This document shows, in pieces, positions 17,509-27,450 of a stretch of DNA of 47,558 nucleotides; positions within the stretch are counted from its first letter, which is position 1, and the number at the start of each line of letters is the position of its first letter. The notes under the pieces were generated by a model. It had not been told where the DNA came from. It did no database searches and saw nothing but the letters and a program-made list of their open reading frames with translations. The translations under genes and the position numbers were made by a program. The stretch lies in NCBI RefSeq assembly GCF_018070325.1, contig NZ_JAGPXY010000051.1, positions 1-47,558 on the forward strand, written 5' to 3'. This stretch comes from Micromonospora sp. H61 (GTDB lineage: Bacteria; Actinomycetota; Actinomycetes; Mycobacteriales; Micromonosporaceae).

Positions 17509-18399
17509 ATGCGACGGTGGCTGGCGGCGTTCGCCGGGGGTGGTGCGCTGGCCCTGGCGCTGGCCGGGTGCGGCGCACCCGCCGGAATCGACAGTGACCT
17601 CATCGACGACTGGCCGGCGCCCGTCGCGGCGCAGCAGTTCGTCCCCGCAGCCGACGTCTGCCACCAGAGTTCCCAGCAGGTCGGCTTCCTGACCGGCTAC
17701 AACCCGACGGCGTGCACCGAGGCGCACCGGGTGGAGACCATGCACGTCGGCACCCTCACCGGTCCGGGCGCCGACGGCGGCACGCCTCCGCAGCCCGGCT
17801 CCGCCGGCATGCGGGCCGCGCAGACCGGGTGCGACACGGCGGTCAACAAGGCGGTGGGGGCCGACTGGCGTTCCGGGCGGCTCGGCCTGACCGTCGTGCT
17901 GCCGTCGCCGCAGGCCTGGTCGGGCGGAGCCCGCTGGTACCGCTGCGACGTCACCGAGATCGCCAGCATCGACGACACCGCTGTCGACCTGCGCACCGGC
18001 AGCCTCCGGGGCGCGCTGTCCGGAGCGGCCCCGTTGGCGTACCGCTGCTTCAACCCGAAGCTGGTCAAGGACGACATCGACGAGATGGTGCCGGTCTCCT
18101 GCACCGCCAAGCACCACGCCGAGTTCGTCGGCGTCTGGCAGGCGCCGGACACCACCTACGCCGAGTTCACCCGCAGCACCAAGCGGACCCACCGGGCCTG
18201 CCAGACGATGATCGCCAAGTACGCCAAGGTCCCGGACAACTCCCAGCTCGACTTCCGCGCCGGCACGATCTACTACCAGCCGTACGAGGAGGAGTGGCGC
18301 AACGGGAACCGGGGCGTGCAGTGTTTCCTCTGGATCTCCGACCGGAACCTGACCCGCTCGATGAAGAACGCCGGCACCAAGGGCCTCCCGGTCACCTGA
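17509..18399 (+). CDS. Septum-formation family lipoprotein, paralogue 2
   Basis: 296 residues, starting MRRWLAAFAGGGALALALAG with lipobox ALAGC. It is collinear with paralogue 1 along its whole length: both have D(T/V)C, then (V/T)(D/A)C, the ARW(F/Y)RCD block, RTGSLRGAL, (H/Y)RCF(D/N)PKL, and a C-terminal Q/RCFLW. All eight mature Cys are in the same places. ATG 17509 lies behind GGGAGG and its first 14 bases match those of paralogue 1. This is a recent-looking tandem duplication. A strong hairpin follows the stop. Confidence 0.8.
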   Translation: MRRWLAAFAGGGALALALAGCGAPAGIDSDLIDDWPAPVAAQQFVPAADVCHQSSQQVGFLTGYNPTACTEAHRVETMHVGTLTGPGADGGTPPQPGSAGMRAAQTGCDTAVNKAVGADWRSGRLGLTVVLPSPQAWSGGARWYRCDVTEIASIDDTAVDLRTGSLRGALSGAAPLAYRCFNPKLVKDDIDEMVPVSCTAKHHAEFVGVWQAPDTTYAEFTRSTKRTHRACQTMIAKYAKVPDNSQLDFRAGTIYYQPYEEEWRNGNRGVQCFLWISDRNLTRSMKNAGTKGLPVT

Positions 18400-18413
18400 G
18401 CACGCCGCGCACG

Positions 18414-18445
18414 GCGTCCGGCCGGTCGGTCGACCGGCCGGACGC
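18414..18445. terminator. 14-bp bidirectional terminator hairpin
   Basis: GCGTCCGGCCGGTC, 4-nt loop, then its exact reverse complement. It lies between the convergent septum-formation-type gene (plus) and rsmB (minus). No T-tract is present. Confidence 0.7.
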
Positions 18446-18455
18446 GTGGAACGGA

Positions 18456-19892
18456 TCAGCCTCGGCGCAGGACGGCGAGGAACATCGCGTCGGTGCCGTG
18501 GCGGTGTGGCCAGAGCTGCACTGTCGGCCCGTCACCGAGACCGGGCATGCCGGCCGGCAGCAGCGGGCGGGCGTCCACGAAGTCCACCGCAACCCCGCTA
18601 CGGCGGGCCGCCTCGGTGACCGTCACGTGCGTCTCGACGGTGTGCGGCGAACAGGTCACATAGGCGACCAGGCCACCCGGGCGGACCGCCCGCAGCGCCG
18701 CGCCGAGCAGCTCCCGTTGCAGCCGGGTCAGCGGCGGCAGGTCGGACGGTTGGCGACGCCACCGCGACTCCGGCCGACGACGCAGCGACCCCAGCCCGGT
18801 ACACGGGGCGTCGACCAGCACCCTGTCGAAGTGCTGCTCCGGCAGTTTCGGGTCGCCGCCGACCTCACGGCCGTCCATGGTCAGCACTGCCACCGGCAGG
18901 TCCCGGGTCGCCAGGGAGACCAGCCGGGCGCGGTGCTCGGCCACCTCCACCGCTGTCACCCGGGCACCCCGCTGCGCGGCCAGCGCGCCGAGCAACCCGG
19001 CCTTGCCACCCGGGCCGGCGCACAGGTCCAGCCAACGTCCGTCCGGGCCGTCCAGCGGCGCGTCGGCGAGCGCGGTGGCCACCAGCTGGGAACCCTCGTC
19101 CTGGACGTGGGCCCGGCCGTCGACCACCGCCGGGATGTCGCCCGGCGACCCGCCGGGCAGATAGACGGCGTACGGCGAGAAGGCGCCGGGCGCGCCGCCG
19201 ACCTGGTCGGCCAGCTCGATCGGGTCGATCAGGCCGGGCCGGGCACACAGGTGCACCGGCGGGCGCTCATTGTCCTCGATCAGGAGGCGCTCCGTCTCGC
19301 CCAGATCGCCGCCGAGCGCCTCGGAGAAGGCCCGCACGATCCACTGCGGGTGGCTGTACGCCAACGCGAGGTGCCCGACCGGGTCGGTCTCCATCGGTGG
19401 GGCGAGCTTCGCCACCCAGGCGTCCGCGTCACGGCTGGACACCTCGCGCAGCACCGCGTTGGCGAAACCGGTGGCGCCCGGAGCGACCGAACGGACCAGG
19501 TCCACAGTCGACGACACCGCGGCGTGCGCCGGCACCCGGGTGTGCAGGAGTTGGTACGCCCCGAGCCGCAGCGCGTCGCGTACCGGCGGGTCGATCCGGG
19601 CCACGTCCCGGCCGGCCGCGTCGGTCAGGATCGCGTCCAACGTGCCCAGGTGGCGCAGGGTGCCGTAGGTCAGCTCGGTGGCGAAGGCCGCGTCCCGACC
19701 GAACAGCCCCTCTTCCCGCAGGATGATGGGCAGCACCAGGTTGGCGAACGCGTCGTCCCGGTGCACCGCCGCCACCGCCTCGTACGCGGCGCGGCGCGGT
19801 CGGTCCAGCGGTGGTCGGACCGGGCGCCGGTCCCCGCCACGGCCGGTCGACGGGCCGGAGCGCGTCGGTCGGGTTCCCTCCGGTGCCGTCAC
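18456..19892 (-). CDS. rsmB: 16S rRNA (cytosine-967-C5)-methyltransferase
   Basis: SAM-dependent m5C methylase for 16S rRNA, 478 residues. A NusB-like RNA-binding domain (about 30-170) precedes the Rossmann methylase domain. SAM motif LDLCAGPGGKAGLLGAL and the two family Cys motifs DAPCTGLGSLRRRPE and VTCSPHTVETH are present; these Cys release and attack the base. GTG at 19890-19892 overlaps the fmt stop (GTGA). The first 35 residues are Arg/Pro-rich. Third gene of def-fmt-rsmB. Confidence 0.94.
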   Translation of the reverse strand: MTAPEGTRPTRSGPSTGRGGDRRPVRPPLDRPRRAAYEAVAAVHRDDAFANLVLPIILREEGLFGRDAAFATELTYGTLRHLGTLDAILTDAAGRDVARIDPPVRDALRLGAYQLLHTRVPAHAAVSSTVDLVRSVAPGATGFANAVLREVSSRDADAWVAKLAPPMETDPVGHLALAYSHPQWIVRAFSEALGGDLGETERLLIEDNERPPVHLCARPGLIDPIELADQVGGAPGAFSPYAVYLPGGSPGDIPAVVDGRAHVQDEGSQLVATALADAPLDGPDGRWLDLCAGPGGKAGLLGALAAQRGARVTAVEVAEHRARLVSLATRDLPVAVLTMDGREVGGDPKLPEQHFDRVLVDAPCTGLGSLRRRPESRWRRQPSDLPPLTRLQRELLGAALRAVRPGGLVAYVTCSPHTVETHVTVTEAARRSGVAVDFVDARPLLPAGMPGLGDGPTVQLWPHRHGTDAMFLAVLRRG

Positions 19893-20815
19893 GCGAAGTC
19901 CTCTCCAGTGCCGACCCGGACGCCGCGCGCCCAGTCGGTAGCGTCCATCGCCCGCTTGCCCGCGGCGCGGACCTCGCCGAGACGTACCGGCACTGTCGCC
20001 GTGCCGGCCAGCACCCGGGACTTCTCCACCAGCAACTCTCCCGGCTTCAGCTCCGGGCCGTCGGGCACCGGGACGACCGGGCCGAGCTTCACCCGCTCGT
20101 CGCGGAACGTGGTCCAGCCACCCGGCGCGGGCGTACAGGCCCGGATCCGCCGGTCCACGGCGAAGGCCGGGTCGCTCCAGCGCACCCGCGCGTCGTCCAC
20201 TGTCAGCTTCGGCGCCAGCGACACCCCGTCGGCCGGCTGCGGCTCGGCGCGGGCGGTGCCGTCGGCTATCGCGTCGAGCACCGCCACCAGCAGCCCGGCG
20301 CCGGATTCGGCGAGCCGCCCCAGCAGGTCGCCGGAGGTGTCGGTGGCGCGGATCTCGTCGGTCAGCGTGCCGTAGACCGGGCCGGTGTCCAGGCCCTCCT
20401 CCAACTGGAAGACGCTGGCCCCGGTCAGCTCGTCGCCGTGCAGCACGGCGTGTTGCACGGGTGCGGCGCCACGCCACGCGGGCAGCAGTGAGAAGTGCAG
20501 GTTGATCCAGCCGTGCCGGGGGATCTCCAGGGCCGCCGGCGGCACCAGCGCGCCGTAGGCGACCACCGGCACGCAGGCCGGCTCCAGCTCGCGCAGCCGG
20601 TCGAGGAACTCCGGGTCGCGGGGGCGGGCCGGCGTGAGCACCTCGACGCCGTGCTCGTCGGCCCATGCGCCGACCGGTGAGCGGGACAGACCCCGCCCAC
20701 GCCCGGCGGGCGCGTCGGGCCGGGTGACCACTGCCACCAGCTCGTGCCGGGAGGCGGCGACGGCGGCCAGGGCGGGAACGGCGACGGCCGGCGTACCGGC
20801 GAAGATCACGCGCAT
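19889..20815 (-). CDS. fmt: Methionyl-tRNA formyltransferase
   Basis: Formylates Met-tRNA-fMet for initiation. It has 308 residues: N-terminal Rossmann domain MRVIFAGTPAVAVPALAAV and the catalytic stretch GWINLHFSLLPAWRGAAPVQ (Asn, His and Asp of the active site), followed by an OB-like C-domain from about 205. The ATG at 20813-20815 was chosen over an upstream extension with no similarity. It begins 5 nt after def, the usual pairing of formylation and deformylation. Confidence 0.96.
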   Translation of the reverse strand: MRVIFAGTPAVAVPALAAVAASRHELVAVVTRPDAPAGRGRGLSRSPVGAWADEHGVEVLTPARPRDPEFLDRLRELEPACVPVVAYGALVPPAALEIPRHGWINLHFSLLPAWRGAAPVQHAVLHGDELTGASVFQLEEGLDTGPVYGTLTDEIRATDTSGDLLGRLAESGAGLLVAVLDAIADGTARAEPQPADGVSLAPKLTVDDARVRWSDPAFAVDRRIRACTPAPGGWTTFRDERVKLGPVVPVPDGPELKPGELLVEKSRVLAGTATVPVRLGEVRAAGKRAMDATDWARGVRVGTGEDFA

Positions 20816-20820
20816 CCGGG

Positions 20821-21378
20821 TCAGCGCCCCAGACCGAAGGGGTCGCTGATGTGCGGGCTGAGCTTGACAGTGGGCGGGGCCGCCGCGTCGTACCACTCGG
20901 CCTGGCGGATCGCCTTCATGGCTTCCTTGCGCCCCTCCGGGTCCAGTCGGTCCAGGAAGAGCACCCCGTCGAGGTGGTCGGTCTCGTGCTGCACGCAGCG
21001 CGCCATCAGGCCGGTGCCGACGATCTGCATCGGGTCGCCGAACGAGCTGAAGCCCTTGGCGACGACGTTCTGCCGACGCTTGGTGTCGAAGTAGAGCCCG
21101 GGGATGGACAAGCAGCCCTCCGGGCCGTCCTGCTCCTCCTCGTCGGGGAACTCCAGCACCGGGTTGATCAGGTGCCCGAGGACGTCGTCGACGTCGAAGG
21201 TGAACACCCGCAGGCTCACACCGAGCTGCGGCGCGGCCAGGCCGGCGCCGTTCTGCTCACGCATCGTGTCGGTGAGGTCGGCGACGAGCCGACGTAGCTC
21301 GGCGTCGAAGTCGACCACCGGATCGGCCGGCGTGCGCAGCACCGGATCCCCAAACAGACGGATGGGCTGGACGGTCAC
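20821..21378 (-). CDS. def: Peptide deformylase
   Basis: Metalloenzyme that removes N-formyl groups from nascent proteins, 185 residues. All three motifs are present: GAGLAAPQLG, EGCLS and QHETDHLDG, whose Cys and two His bind the metal and whose Glu is catalytic. GTG at 21376-21378 lies behind AAGGAG. First gene of def-fmt-rsmB. It has a C-terminal extension (about 165-185), as in other actinobacteria. Confidence 0.97.
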   Translation of the reverse strand: MTVQPIRLFGDPVLRTPADPVVDFDAELRRLVADLTDTMREQNGAGLAAPQLGVSLRVFTFDVDDVLGHLINPVLEFPDEEEQDGPEGCLSIPGLYFDTKRRQNVVAKGFSSFGDPMQIVGTGLMARCVQHETDHLDGVLFLDRLDPEGRKEAMKAIRQAEWYDAAAPPTVKLSPHISDPFGLGR

Positions 21379-21463
21379 GCGGAACGGCTCCTTCTTCGGG
21401 TGGACGAGCGGTGCCGTACCAGTCTACGGAGTGCCCGGCCGGGCGCCGGGCGGCGCACCTCGC

Positions 21464-23947
21464 TCAACCACCGCCGGTGTGCCCAGCGTCACCGGCGGGC
21501 GTCCCGGCGAACAGCTCCCGGACCCGTTCGGCGTCCGGGTGGCCGAGATCGTCGAGGATGACCAGGGCCCGCCGCCAGGTACGCGCGGCGCCGGCCGCGT
21601 CCCCCACCGCCTGTCGGCTCTCGCCCAGCCGGGACAGGGTGTCCGCCTCGTCGTAGCGGTCGCTGACCCGCCGGTACAGCCCGAGGGCCCGCTGGAAACA
21701 GCGGATCGCCGCCCGGTGGTCGGCCAGTCGGGCGTGGATGAAGCCGATGCTGTCCCAGGTGTTCGCCTCACCGTGCCGGTCGCCTGTCGTCCGCAGCAGC
21801 GCCAACGCCTCCCGGCAGTGCCCGAGCGCGGGCTCGTACCGGCCGAGCTGGGCGTACGCCCACCCCACCGCGTTGCGGGCGCTGGCCTCCCCGGCGACGT
21901 GACCGGCGGCCCGGTACAGCGCCAGGGCCCGCTCGCTCTGCTCCAGGGACTCGGCGTGCCGGCCGAGCCCGTCCAGCATCGCGCCGAACGCCCGGTGGGT
22001 GCGCGCCTGCCCGGTGTGGTCGCCCAGCTCCGCGAAGATCACCAGGGCTTGTCGGTAGTTCCTCGCCGCCTCGTTCACCCGACCCAGCCGGGACAGCACC
22101 CGGGCCAGGTCGCGGTGGGCGTTCGCCTGCCCGGGTCGGTCGCCGGCCCGCTGCGCCCCGGCCAGGGCGTTCCGCTGGGCCACGGCCAGGTCCGGCCACC
22201 GCCCCCGGCGTTGCAGGAAGTCCACCAGTGTCCAGGCCAGTTGCCAGGCATGGCCGTCGAAACCGGCCCGCCTCGCATGGGCGACCGCCGCCAGCAGCAC
22301 CGGATACTCGACGCTGAACCAGGCGAGCGCCTGACCGAGGTCGGTGATCTCCTCGGGCAGCACACCCGGCGCGGCGGCGGTGAGGGTGACCGGGTCCCGA
22401 CCCGGTTGCAGCAGCAGCGCCGCGGCGTGGGCGGTGTGCAGGTAGTGGTCCAGCCCGCGCCGGATCGCGGCCCGCCGGGCCTGCTCAGGTTCGAGACGTT
22501 CGACCTGCTCGGCCGCGTACGCCCGGAGCAGGTCGTGCGCGCCGAACCGGCCGGGGGCGTGCTCGTTGACGAGGTGCGCGTGGGCCAGTTCGGCCAACAG
22601 TCGGGGCACCTGGGCCCGGGGCAGTCCGGCCAGACTGGCCGCCGCGGCGAACCCGATGTCCGGTCCGGGATGGCAGCCGAAGAGCCGGAACAGGCGGGCC
22701 GCTGCCGGGGTCAGACTCCGGTACGACCAGGAGAAGACGGCCTGCACGTCGGTGCCGGCGTCCCCTCCGTCGAACGAGTCGAGTGGTCGCGGCGCCGCCC
22801 GCAGTTCGGCCGCGAGGGTGGCCAGCGGGAACGTGGGCTTCTCCGCTCCTCTCGCGGCGAGCACGGCCAGCGCCAGCGGCAGCCGCGCACACCGCTCGAT
22901 GATCTCGTCCACCGCCTGTGGCTCGGCCGCCAACCGGTTCGTGCCGAGCCGCCGGGCCAACAGTTGCCGGGCCTCGGCGGCGCTCAGCAGGTCGACGCCG
23001 ATCGGCCGGGCACCTTCGGCGGCGATCAGGCCGGCGAGCCGGTTGCGGCTGGTTACCAGGACCAGGCAACTCGGGCTGCCGACCAGCAGGGGTCGGATCT
23101 GGTCGGCGTCGCGGGCGTTGTCCAGCAGCACCAGCATCCGGCGGCCGGCGAGCAGGCTGCGGTAGAGGCCCACCTGCGCGGGCAGGTGGGTGGGGATGCG
23201 TTCGGGCGGCACCTCGAGGGCCTCCAGGAAACCTCGGACCGCCTCGACGGCCGTCACCACCGTTCCGGTGGCGTCGAACCCGCGCAGGTCGACGTAGAGC
23301 TGGCCGTCCGGGAAGCGATCGGCGACCCGGTGCGCGAAGGTGACCGCGAGGGTCGTCTTGCCGACCCCGGCCGTACCGGACAACGTCATGACGGTGACCG
23401 ATGCCACGCCGTCGTTCTCGGGCGCCACGGCGCGAGCGCATTCGGCATCGAGCTGGGCGAGTTGGGCCGCACGCCCGACGAACCCGGGCAGCGCCGGGGG
23501 CAGTTGGCGGGGTATCGGGAACCGGGGGGACGTGGTGCCGGCGCGCGAGCCGCCGACCCTGGCCCGCGGCACCGCCCGCCCGGTGGTGGCGTGCTCCCGG
23601 TTCGGGCGTCGACGTCGCTCCTCGACCCGGTCCCGCGCGGTGGCCAGCACCCCCTGCTCGGCGGGGGTGGCCCCGAGCAGTCGGATGAGGGCGTCGAACC
23701 GCTCCGGCGGAGGCAGGATGTTGCCGGCGAAGTACTCCCCGATGATCCCGCGCGACCAGCCGGTCTTCGCTGCCAACTGCCGGTACGTCAGCAGGGTCTC
23801 GCCCTGCTGCCGGGCTTCGCGGCGGCGCAGCTGGCGCAGCAACCCGGCCAACTCGGGAAGTGTCTGCGCCTCGATGCCGGCGCGGACCAGCTGGGCTGAC
23901 CCGTGTGACGTCTGATGAGTGCCGGAAGGTATCCACGGCTCGGACAT
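21464..23947 (-). CDS. HTH-NB-ARC-TPR STAND regulator
   Basis: Large signal-transduction ATPase of about 827 residues. N-terminal HTH (LTYRQLAAKTGWSRGIIGEY, about residues 52-71); NB-ARC domain with P-loop GTAGVGKTT, Walker B MLVLLDNARD, sensor LVTSRNRL and GLPL-like RLPLALAVLAARGAE; then winged-helix-like segments and a C-terminal TPR array (about 480-800) seen as repeated A..L.RLGR..EA and QALVIF/RALALY patterns. It resembles AfsR-type regulators but has no BTAD domain. The start is uncertain: ATG at 23945-23947 (MSEPW) is preferred; another in-frame start lies at 24034. The ligand and targets are unknown. In the gap to 24238 I see no supported gene. Confidence 0.85.
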   Translation of the reverse strand: MSEPWIPSGTHQTSHGSAQLVRAGIEAQTLPELAGLLRQLRRREARQQGETLLTYRQLAAKTGWSRGIIGEYFAGNILPPPERFDALIRLLGATPAEQGVLATARDRVEERRRRPNREHATTGRAVPRARVGGSRAGTTSPRFPIPRQLPPALPGFVGRAAQLAQLDAECARAVAPENDGVASVTVMTLSGTAGVGKTTLAVTFAHRVADRFPDGQLYVDLRGFDATGTVVTAVEAVRGFLEALEVPPERIPTHLPAQVGLYRSLLAGRRMLVLLDNARDADQIRPLLVGSPSCLVLVTSRNRLAGLIAAEGARPIGVDLLSAAEARQLLARRLGTNRLAAEPQAVDEIIERCARLPLALAVLAARGAEKPTFPLATLAAELRAAPRPLDSFDGGDAGTDVQAVFSWSYRSLTPAAARLFRLFGCHPGPDIGFAAAASLAGLPRAQVPRLLAELAHAHLVNEHAPGRFGAHDLLRAYAAEQVERLEPEQARRAAIRRGLDHYLHTAHAAALLLQPGRDPVTLTAAAPGVLPEEITDLGQALAWFSVEYPVLLAAVAHARRAGFDGHAWQLAWTLVDFLQRRGRWPDLAVAQRNALAGAQRAGDRPGQANAHRDLARVLSRLGRVNEAARNYRQALVIFAELGDHTGQARTHRAFGAMLDGLGRHAESLEQSERALALYRAAGHVAGEASARNAVGWAYAQLGRYEPALGHCREALALLRTTGDRHGEANTWDSIGFIHARLADHRAAIRCFQRALGLYRRVSDRYDEADTLSRLGESRQAVGDAAGAARTWRRALVILDDLGHPDAERVRELFAGTPAGDAGHTGGG

Positions 23948-24238
23948 GTGACCCCCACCCCCGGTCATCCGGCCCCCCGGATGCGCACGGGCAGGGTAAT
24001 TCCGGGCCGACGCAGCTCGATAGACGGTTGCCAATGTATGACAGTTCCACGTCGCCTGTACCGGCTACCTGACCGCCCGTCGGGTCTGCGCCTGGCGGAG
24101 CTACTACGAGGACATGTTCTCCGGCATGGCCGGAGTGGGCGCCTCGGGCGTCATCCTCGGCTGAGCCGTCGCGGCGAAGGCCGTACGACTCCGGGCCGGC
24201 GCGCGTACCCCGCGCGTCAGCCCGGCCTCACGCTGGGT

Positions 24239-25222
24239 TCAGACGCTGGCGCCCGGGTCGCCCGCGAGCACCGCGTCGCCGCGGAGCAGCGCAGGCTCGG
24301 GCAGCGGCAGCTGGATCTTGTGGGCCGCCTCCCAGTCGTAGATCAGGCCGGGGCGCACCTGGGCGGCGAAGTAGTCGATCGCGGTCATCCCACCCACTAC
24401 CGGCTCGTCGACCTCGGCGACCAGCTGGGCGGGAACCAGGGAGAACCCGTTCTGCAGGGCGGCGCTGAGGCGGCGGTGACCGTCGACGACGAAGAAGTAC
24501 TCGCCGGTGAACCCGATCTTCAGCGGTTCGAGGGCCTCGTCGCCGGCCTCGGCCACCCCACCGACGAAGTCGGTGTCCCACAGACCGCGCAGGGTGGCGA
24601 TGTCCTCGGTCGGGTAGACCCGGGCCGGGTCCAGCAGCAGCAGCGGCGGCGCGTCGCGCAGCACCTCGGCGCCGAGCGTGCCCTCGTACGCGGCCACGAT
24701 GTGCTCGATCACCTCGCTGGCGGACGCCCGGGTGGTGTCGCAGATCAGGTCATAGTTGCGCAGCCGGGCCTTGTCCACCCCGTAACGGATGATGAACCGG
24801 CTGCGCTCGCTCGCGCTGCGCTCCCGGAGCTTGGCCTTGGCCTCCTCCAGGGAGGCGTAGCTCTCCGCCGGCCCGGAGGGGCGGGCGAGCACCCGGCGGG
24901 CCGCCTCGCCCGGCTCGGTGATCATGTGCACCTTGAGCGCGTCGGTGAAGAAGTGCCAGGCCAGCCGGGAGTCCATGACGAGGCGCTCACCGGAGGCGGC
25001 GATGTCCCGCTGGAGCTGGTCGACGTAGCCGTCGACGGCCTGGTCGAGCTCGGCGTGCAGGTTGAGCTGCAGCGCGGTCATCTGCCGCTGCTGCGCCATC
25101 TCCCGGTAGAGGTCCCCCACGCTGACCCGGCGCATGCCGAGCCGCTTGGCGATCTCGACCGACACGGTGCTCTTGCCGCTGCCGAGGTCGCCGTTGAAGA
25201 CGATCGATTGTCCAACGGTCAC
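24239..25222 (-). CDS. Cytidylate-kinase-like ATPase fused to a ParB/SerK-like motif
   Basis: 327 residues. Residues 1-180 look like a cytidylate-kinase-type P-loop domain: GDLGSGKST (11-19), RRVSVGDLYREMA, a DSRLAW block, and RFIIRYGVDKARLRNYDLI ending CDTTRAS, as in nucleoside monophosphate kinases. Residues 195-327 form a second domain with VVDGHRRLSAALQNG (about 245-259), the pattern shared by ParB N-terminal nucleotidase folds and free serine kinase (SerK). The substrate is unknown. The GTG at 25220-25222 has AGGGGTGG upstream; a GTG at 25243 is an alternative. A -10-like TAGCAT lies near 25385. Positions 25223-25480 hold no other recognised feature. Confidence 0.75.
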   Translation of the reverse strand: MTVGQSIVFNGDLGSGKSTVSVEIAKRLGMRRVSVGDLYREMAQQRQMTALQLNLHAELDQAVDGYVDQLQRDIAASGERLVMDSRLAWHFFTDALKVHMITEPGEAARRVLARPSGPAESYASLEEAKAKLRERSASERSRFIIRYGVDKARLRNYDLICDTTRASASEVIEHIVAAYEGTLGAEVLRDAPPLLLLDPARVYPTEDIATLRGLWDTDFVGGVAEAGDEALEPLKIGFTGEYFFVVDGHRRLSAALQNGFSLVPAQLVAEVDEPVVGGMTAIDYFAAQVRPGLIYDWEAAHKIQLPLPEPALLRGDAVLAGDPGASV

Positions 25223-25480
25223 GACTGGTCCACCCCTGATCACCGGCTCATTGACATCATCGACCTCGCGCCCGACCGACGCGTTCCCGCCATCGTCGCG
25301 CCATCCCGCGGCGGCTCCAGCTCGGCGCGGCTGACGCCCCCTCGCGACCTGGAGCCCGTCGTACGCCTTGGCATGACGGGCGATGCTACCACTCGGGCGC
25401 CACCGCTTTGCCGGACGCGGTGTGCGAGGGCCCCCGGCAGCGGGCGAGGTCCGCGGCCGTCGGCACCGGGCCGAAACGCC

Positions 25481-27450
25481 TCAGAACAGGCTCAGCGGAT
25501 CGACCTGGAGACGAACCGGATCGGCGGCCTTGCGAGCGGCCCGGACGCCGGCGGCCGAGTGCAACGTGTCGGCGAGCGCGGCGGCCCGGGCCCGGGGCAC
25601 CCGGACCAACATCCGCTCCCGGCCCTCCTCGGCCGGCACCGGCCCGAGCACCTCGGCGTCGTCGGGCAGCCGGGCCGCGGCCAGCAGGTCCGCCACCGCT
25701 TCGGCCGCTCCGGTGACGCTCGCCATCCGCACGGCCGGCGGGAAGCCCAGCTCGCGGCGCTCGGCCAGCTCCCGACCGGCGAACCAGCCGGCGTCCCAGC
25801 GCAGCAGCGCCTGCACGGGGGCGAGCGCACCGTCGGCGACCACCACCACCCGACCGGCCGGCGCCGGGCGGGCCAGCGCCGCCGCCGCCAGCCAGCGGCG
25901 CAGCGCCTCCTCGCCGGCGCGCAGGTCGGCCCGGGTCAGCAGGGCCCACGAGTCGAGCAGCAGCACCGCGCCGTAGCCGCCCTCCGCGACCGGCTCGGCG
26001 CCCGGCGTGGCCACCACCAGGGCCGCGCCACCGGGCACGTCGGTCAGCACCTCCTCGCGCCCCGAGGTGCGCACCGGCACGTCGGGGAACGCCCGGCCCA
26101 ACTCCTCGGCGGTCCGCCGGGCGCCGGTCACCGCCGCCCGCAGCCGCCGGCCACCGCACTCAGGGCAGGCGTACGCGGCCGCCACCCGGGCGCACCACCG
26201 GCAGGCCGGGGTACCGCCGGCCGAGGGCAGCGCGAGCGGGCCGGCGCAGTGCGCGCAGCGGGCCGGGGTGCGGCACTCGGCGCAGGAGATCGACGGGAGG
26301 TAGCCGCGGCGGGGCACCTGCACCAGCACCGGCAGGTCCTGGCGGAGCGCGTCGCGGGCAGCCGTCCAGGCCAGGCTGGGCAGCCGGGCGGTGGCGGCCC
26401 CGGGGTCGCGGGCCAGTTGCGGGTCGTCCCCGGTCGGCGCGATGGCCGGGATCCGCGCCCGCACGGTGGCCCGGTCGGCGACCACCTCCGGGGCCCAGCC
26501 GGTCTCCACCAGCAGCTGCGCCTCGGCCGTCCGGGCGTACCCGCCGACCAGCGCGCCGGCCTCGGCGAGGTGGGCGCGGGTGAGCAGCACGTCGCGAGCG
26601 TGCGGGTAGGGCGCCCGGGGCTCGGAGTGCAGGTCGTCACCGTCGTCCCAGACGGCGACGAGGCCGATCCGGGCCACCGGGGCGAACATCGCCGCCCGGG
26701 TGCCGATCACCACCGGCACCTGACCACGGCGAGCGGCGAGGAACGCCCGGTACCGCCGGGCCGGGCCGAGCGCGGCGGAGAGGCTGACGTGCCGCCCCGG
26801 GCCGAGCACACCGGTGAGCGCCGCGTCGAGGCGGTCGAGGTCACGCGCGTCGGGCACCACGACCACCGCGCCGCGCCCACCGGCGACGGTGGCAGCCACC
26901 GCGTCGGCGTAGCGGGCCGCCCAGTCCTCACCGGGCAGCGCCGACCAGACCGCGCGGGGCGCCCGGCCGTCGGCGAGCGCCCGCAGCAGGGCCGCACCGG
27001 TCGGGTAGTCGCGCCACCCGCGCGGGTCGACAGCCACGGTGGGGGCAGCCGGGGTGGGCTGCTCATCGTGCGGCTCCTTCTCCACCCGCGCGTGCCGGGG
27101 TGGCACGGCGAGCCGGAGCACGTCGGCGAGGCTGCCCGCGTACCGGTCGGCGACCGCCCGGGCCAGCCGGGCGACCTCGGGGGCCAGCACCGCTTCCGGG
27201 GAGACCACCTTCTCCAGGTACGCGAGGCGGCCGGTGTGCCCGGAGTCGTCGGCGCGCGACAGCAACCACCCGTCGACGAGTTGCCCGGCGAAGCGCACCT
27301 TCACCCGGGTACCGGGAACCGCCACCTCGTCCAGTTCCGCCGGCACCAGGTAGTCGAACGGCCGGTCCAGGTGCGCCAGTCCGACATCCACGCAGACGCG
27401 CGCGACCGGCGACCCGTCAGCGGGTCGCCGGTCGCTGCGCTTGGTGGTGG

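Noticed and set aside
21464..23947. Anti-phage STAND (Avs-like) interpretation
   Set aside because: No nuclease or other effector domain and no defence genes nearby; the HTH suggests a regulator.
24114..24164. Short plus-strand peptide MFSGMAGVGASGVILG between the STAND regulator and the kinase fusion, as a possible peptide partner
   Set aside because: Only 16 residues, ribosome site too close to the ATG, and no processing or export gene nearby.
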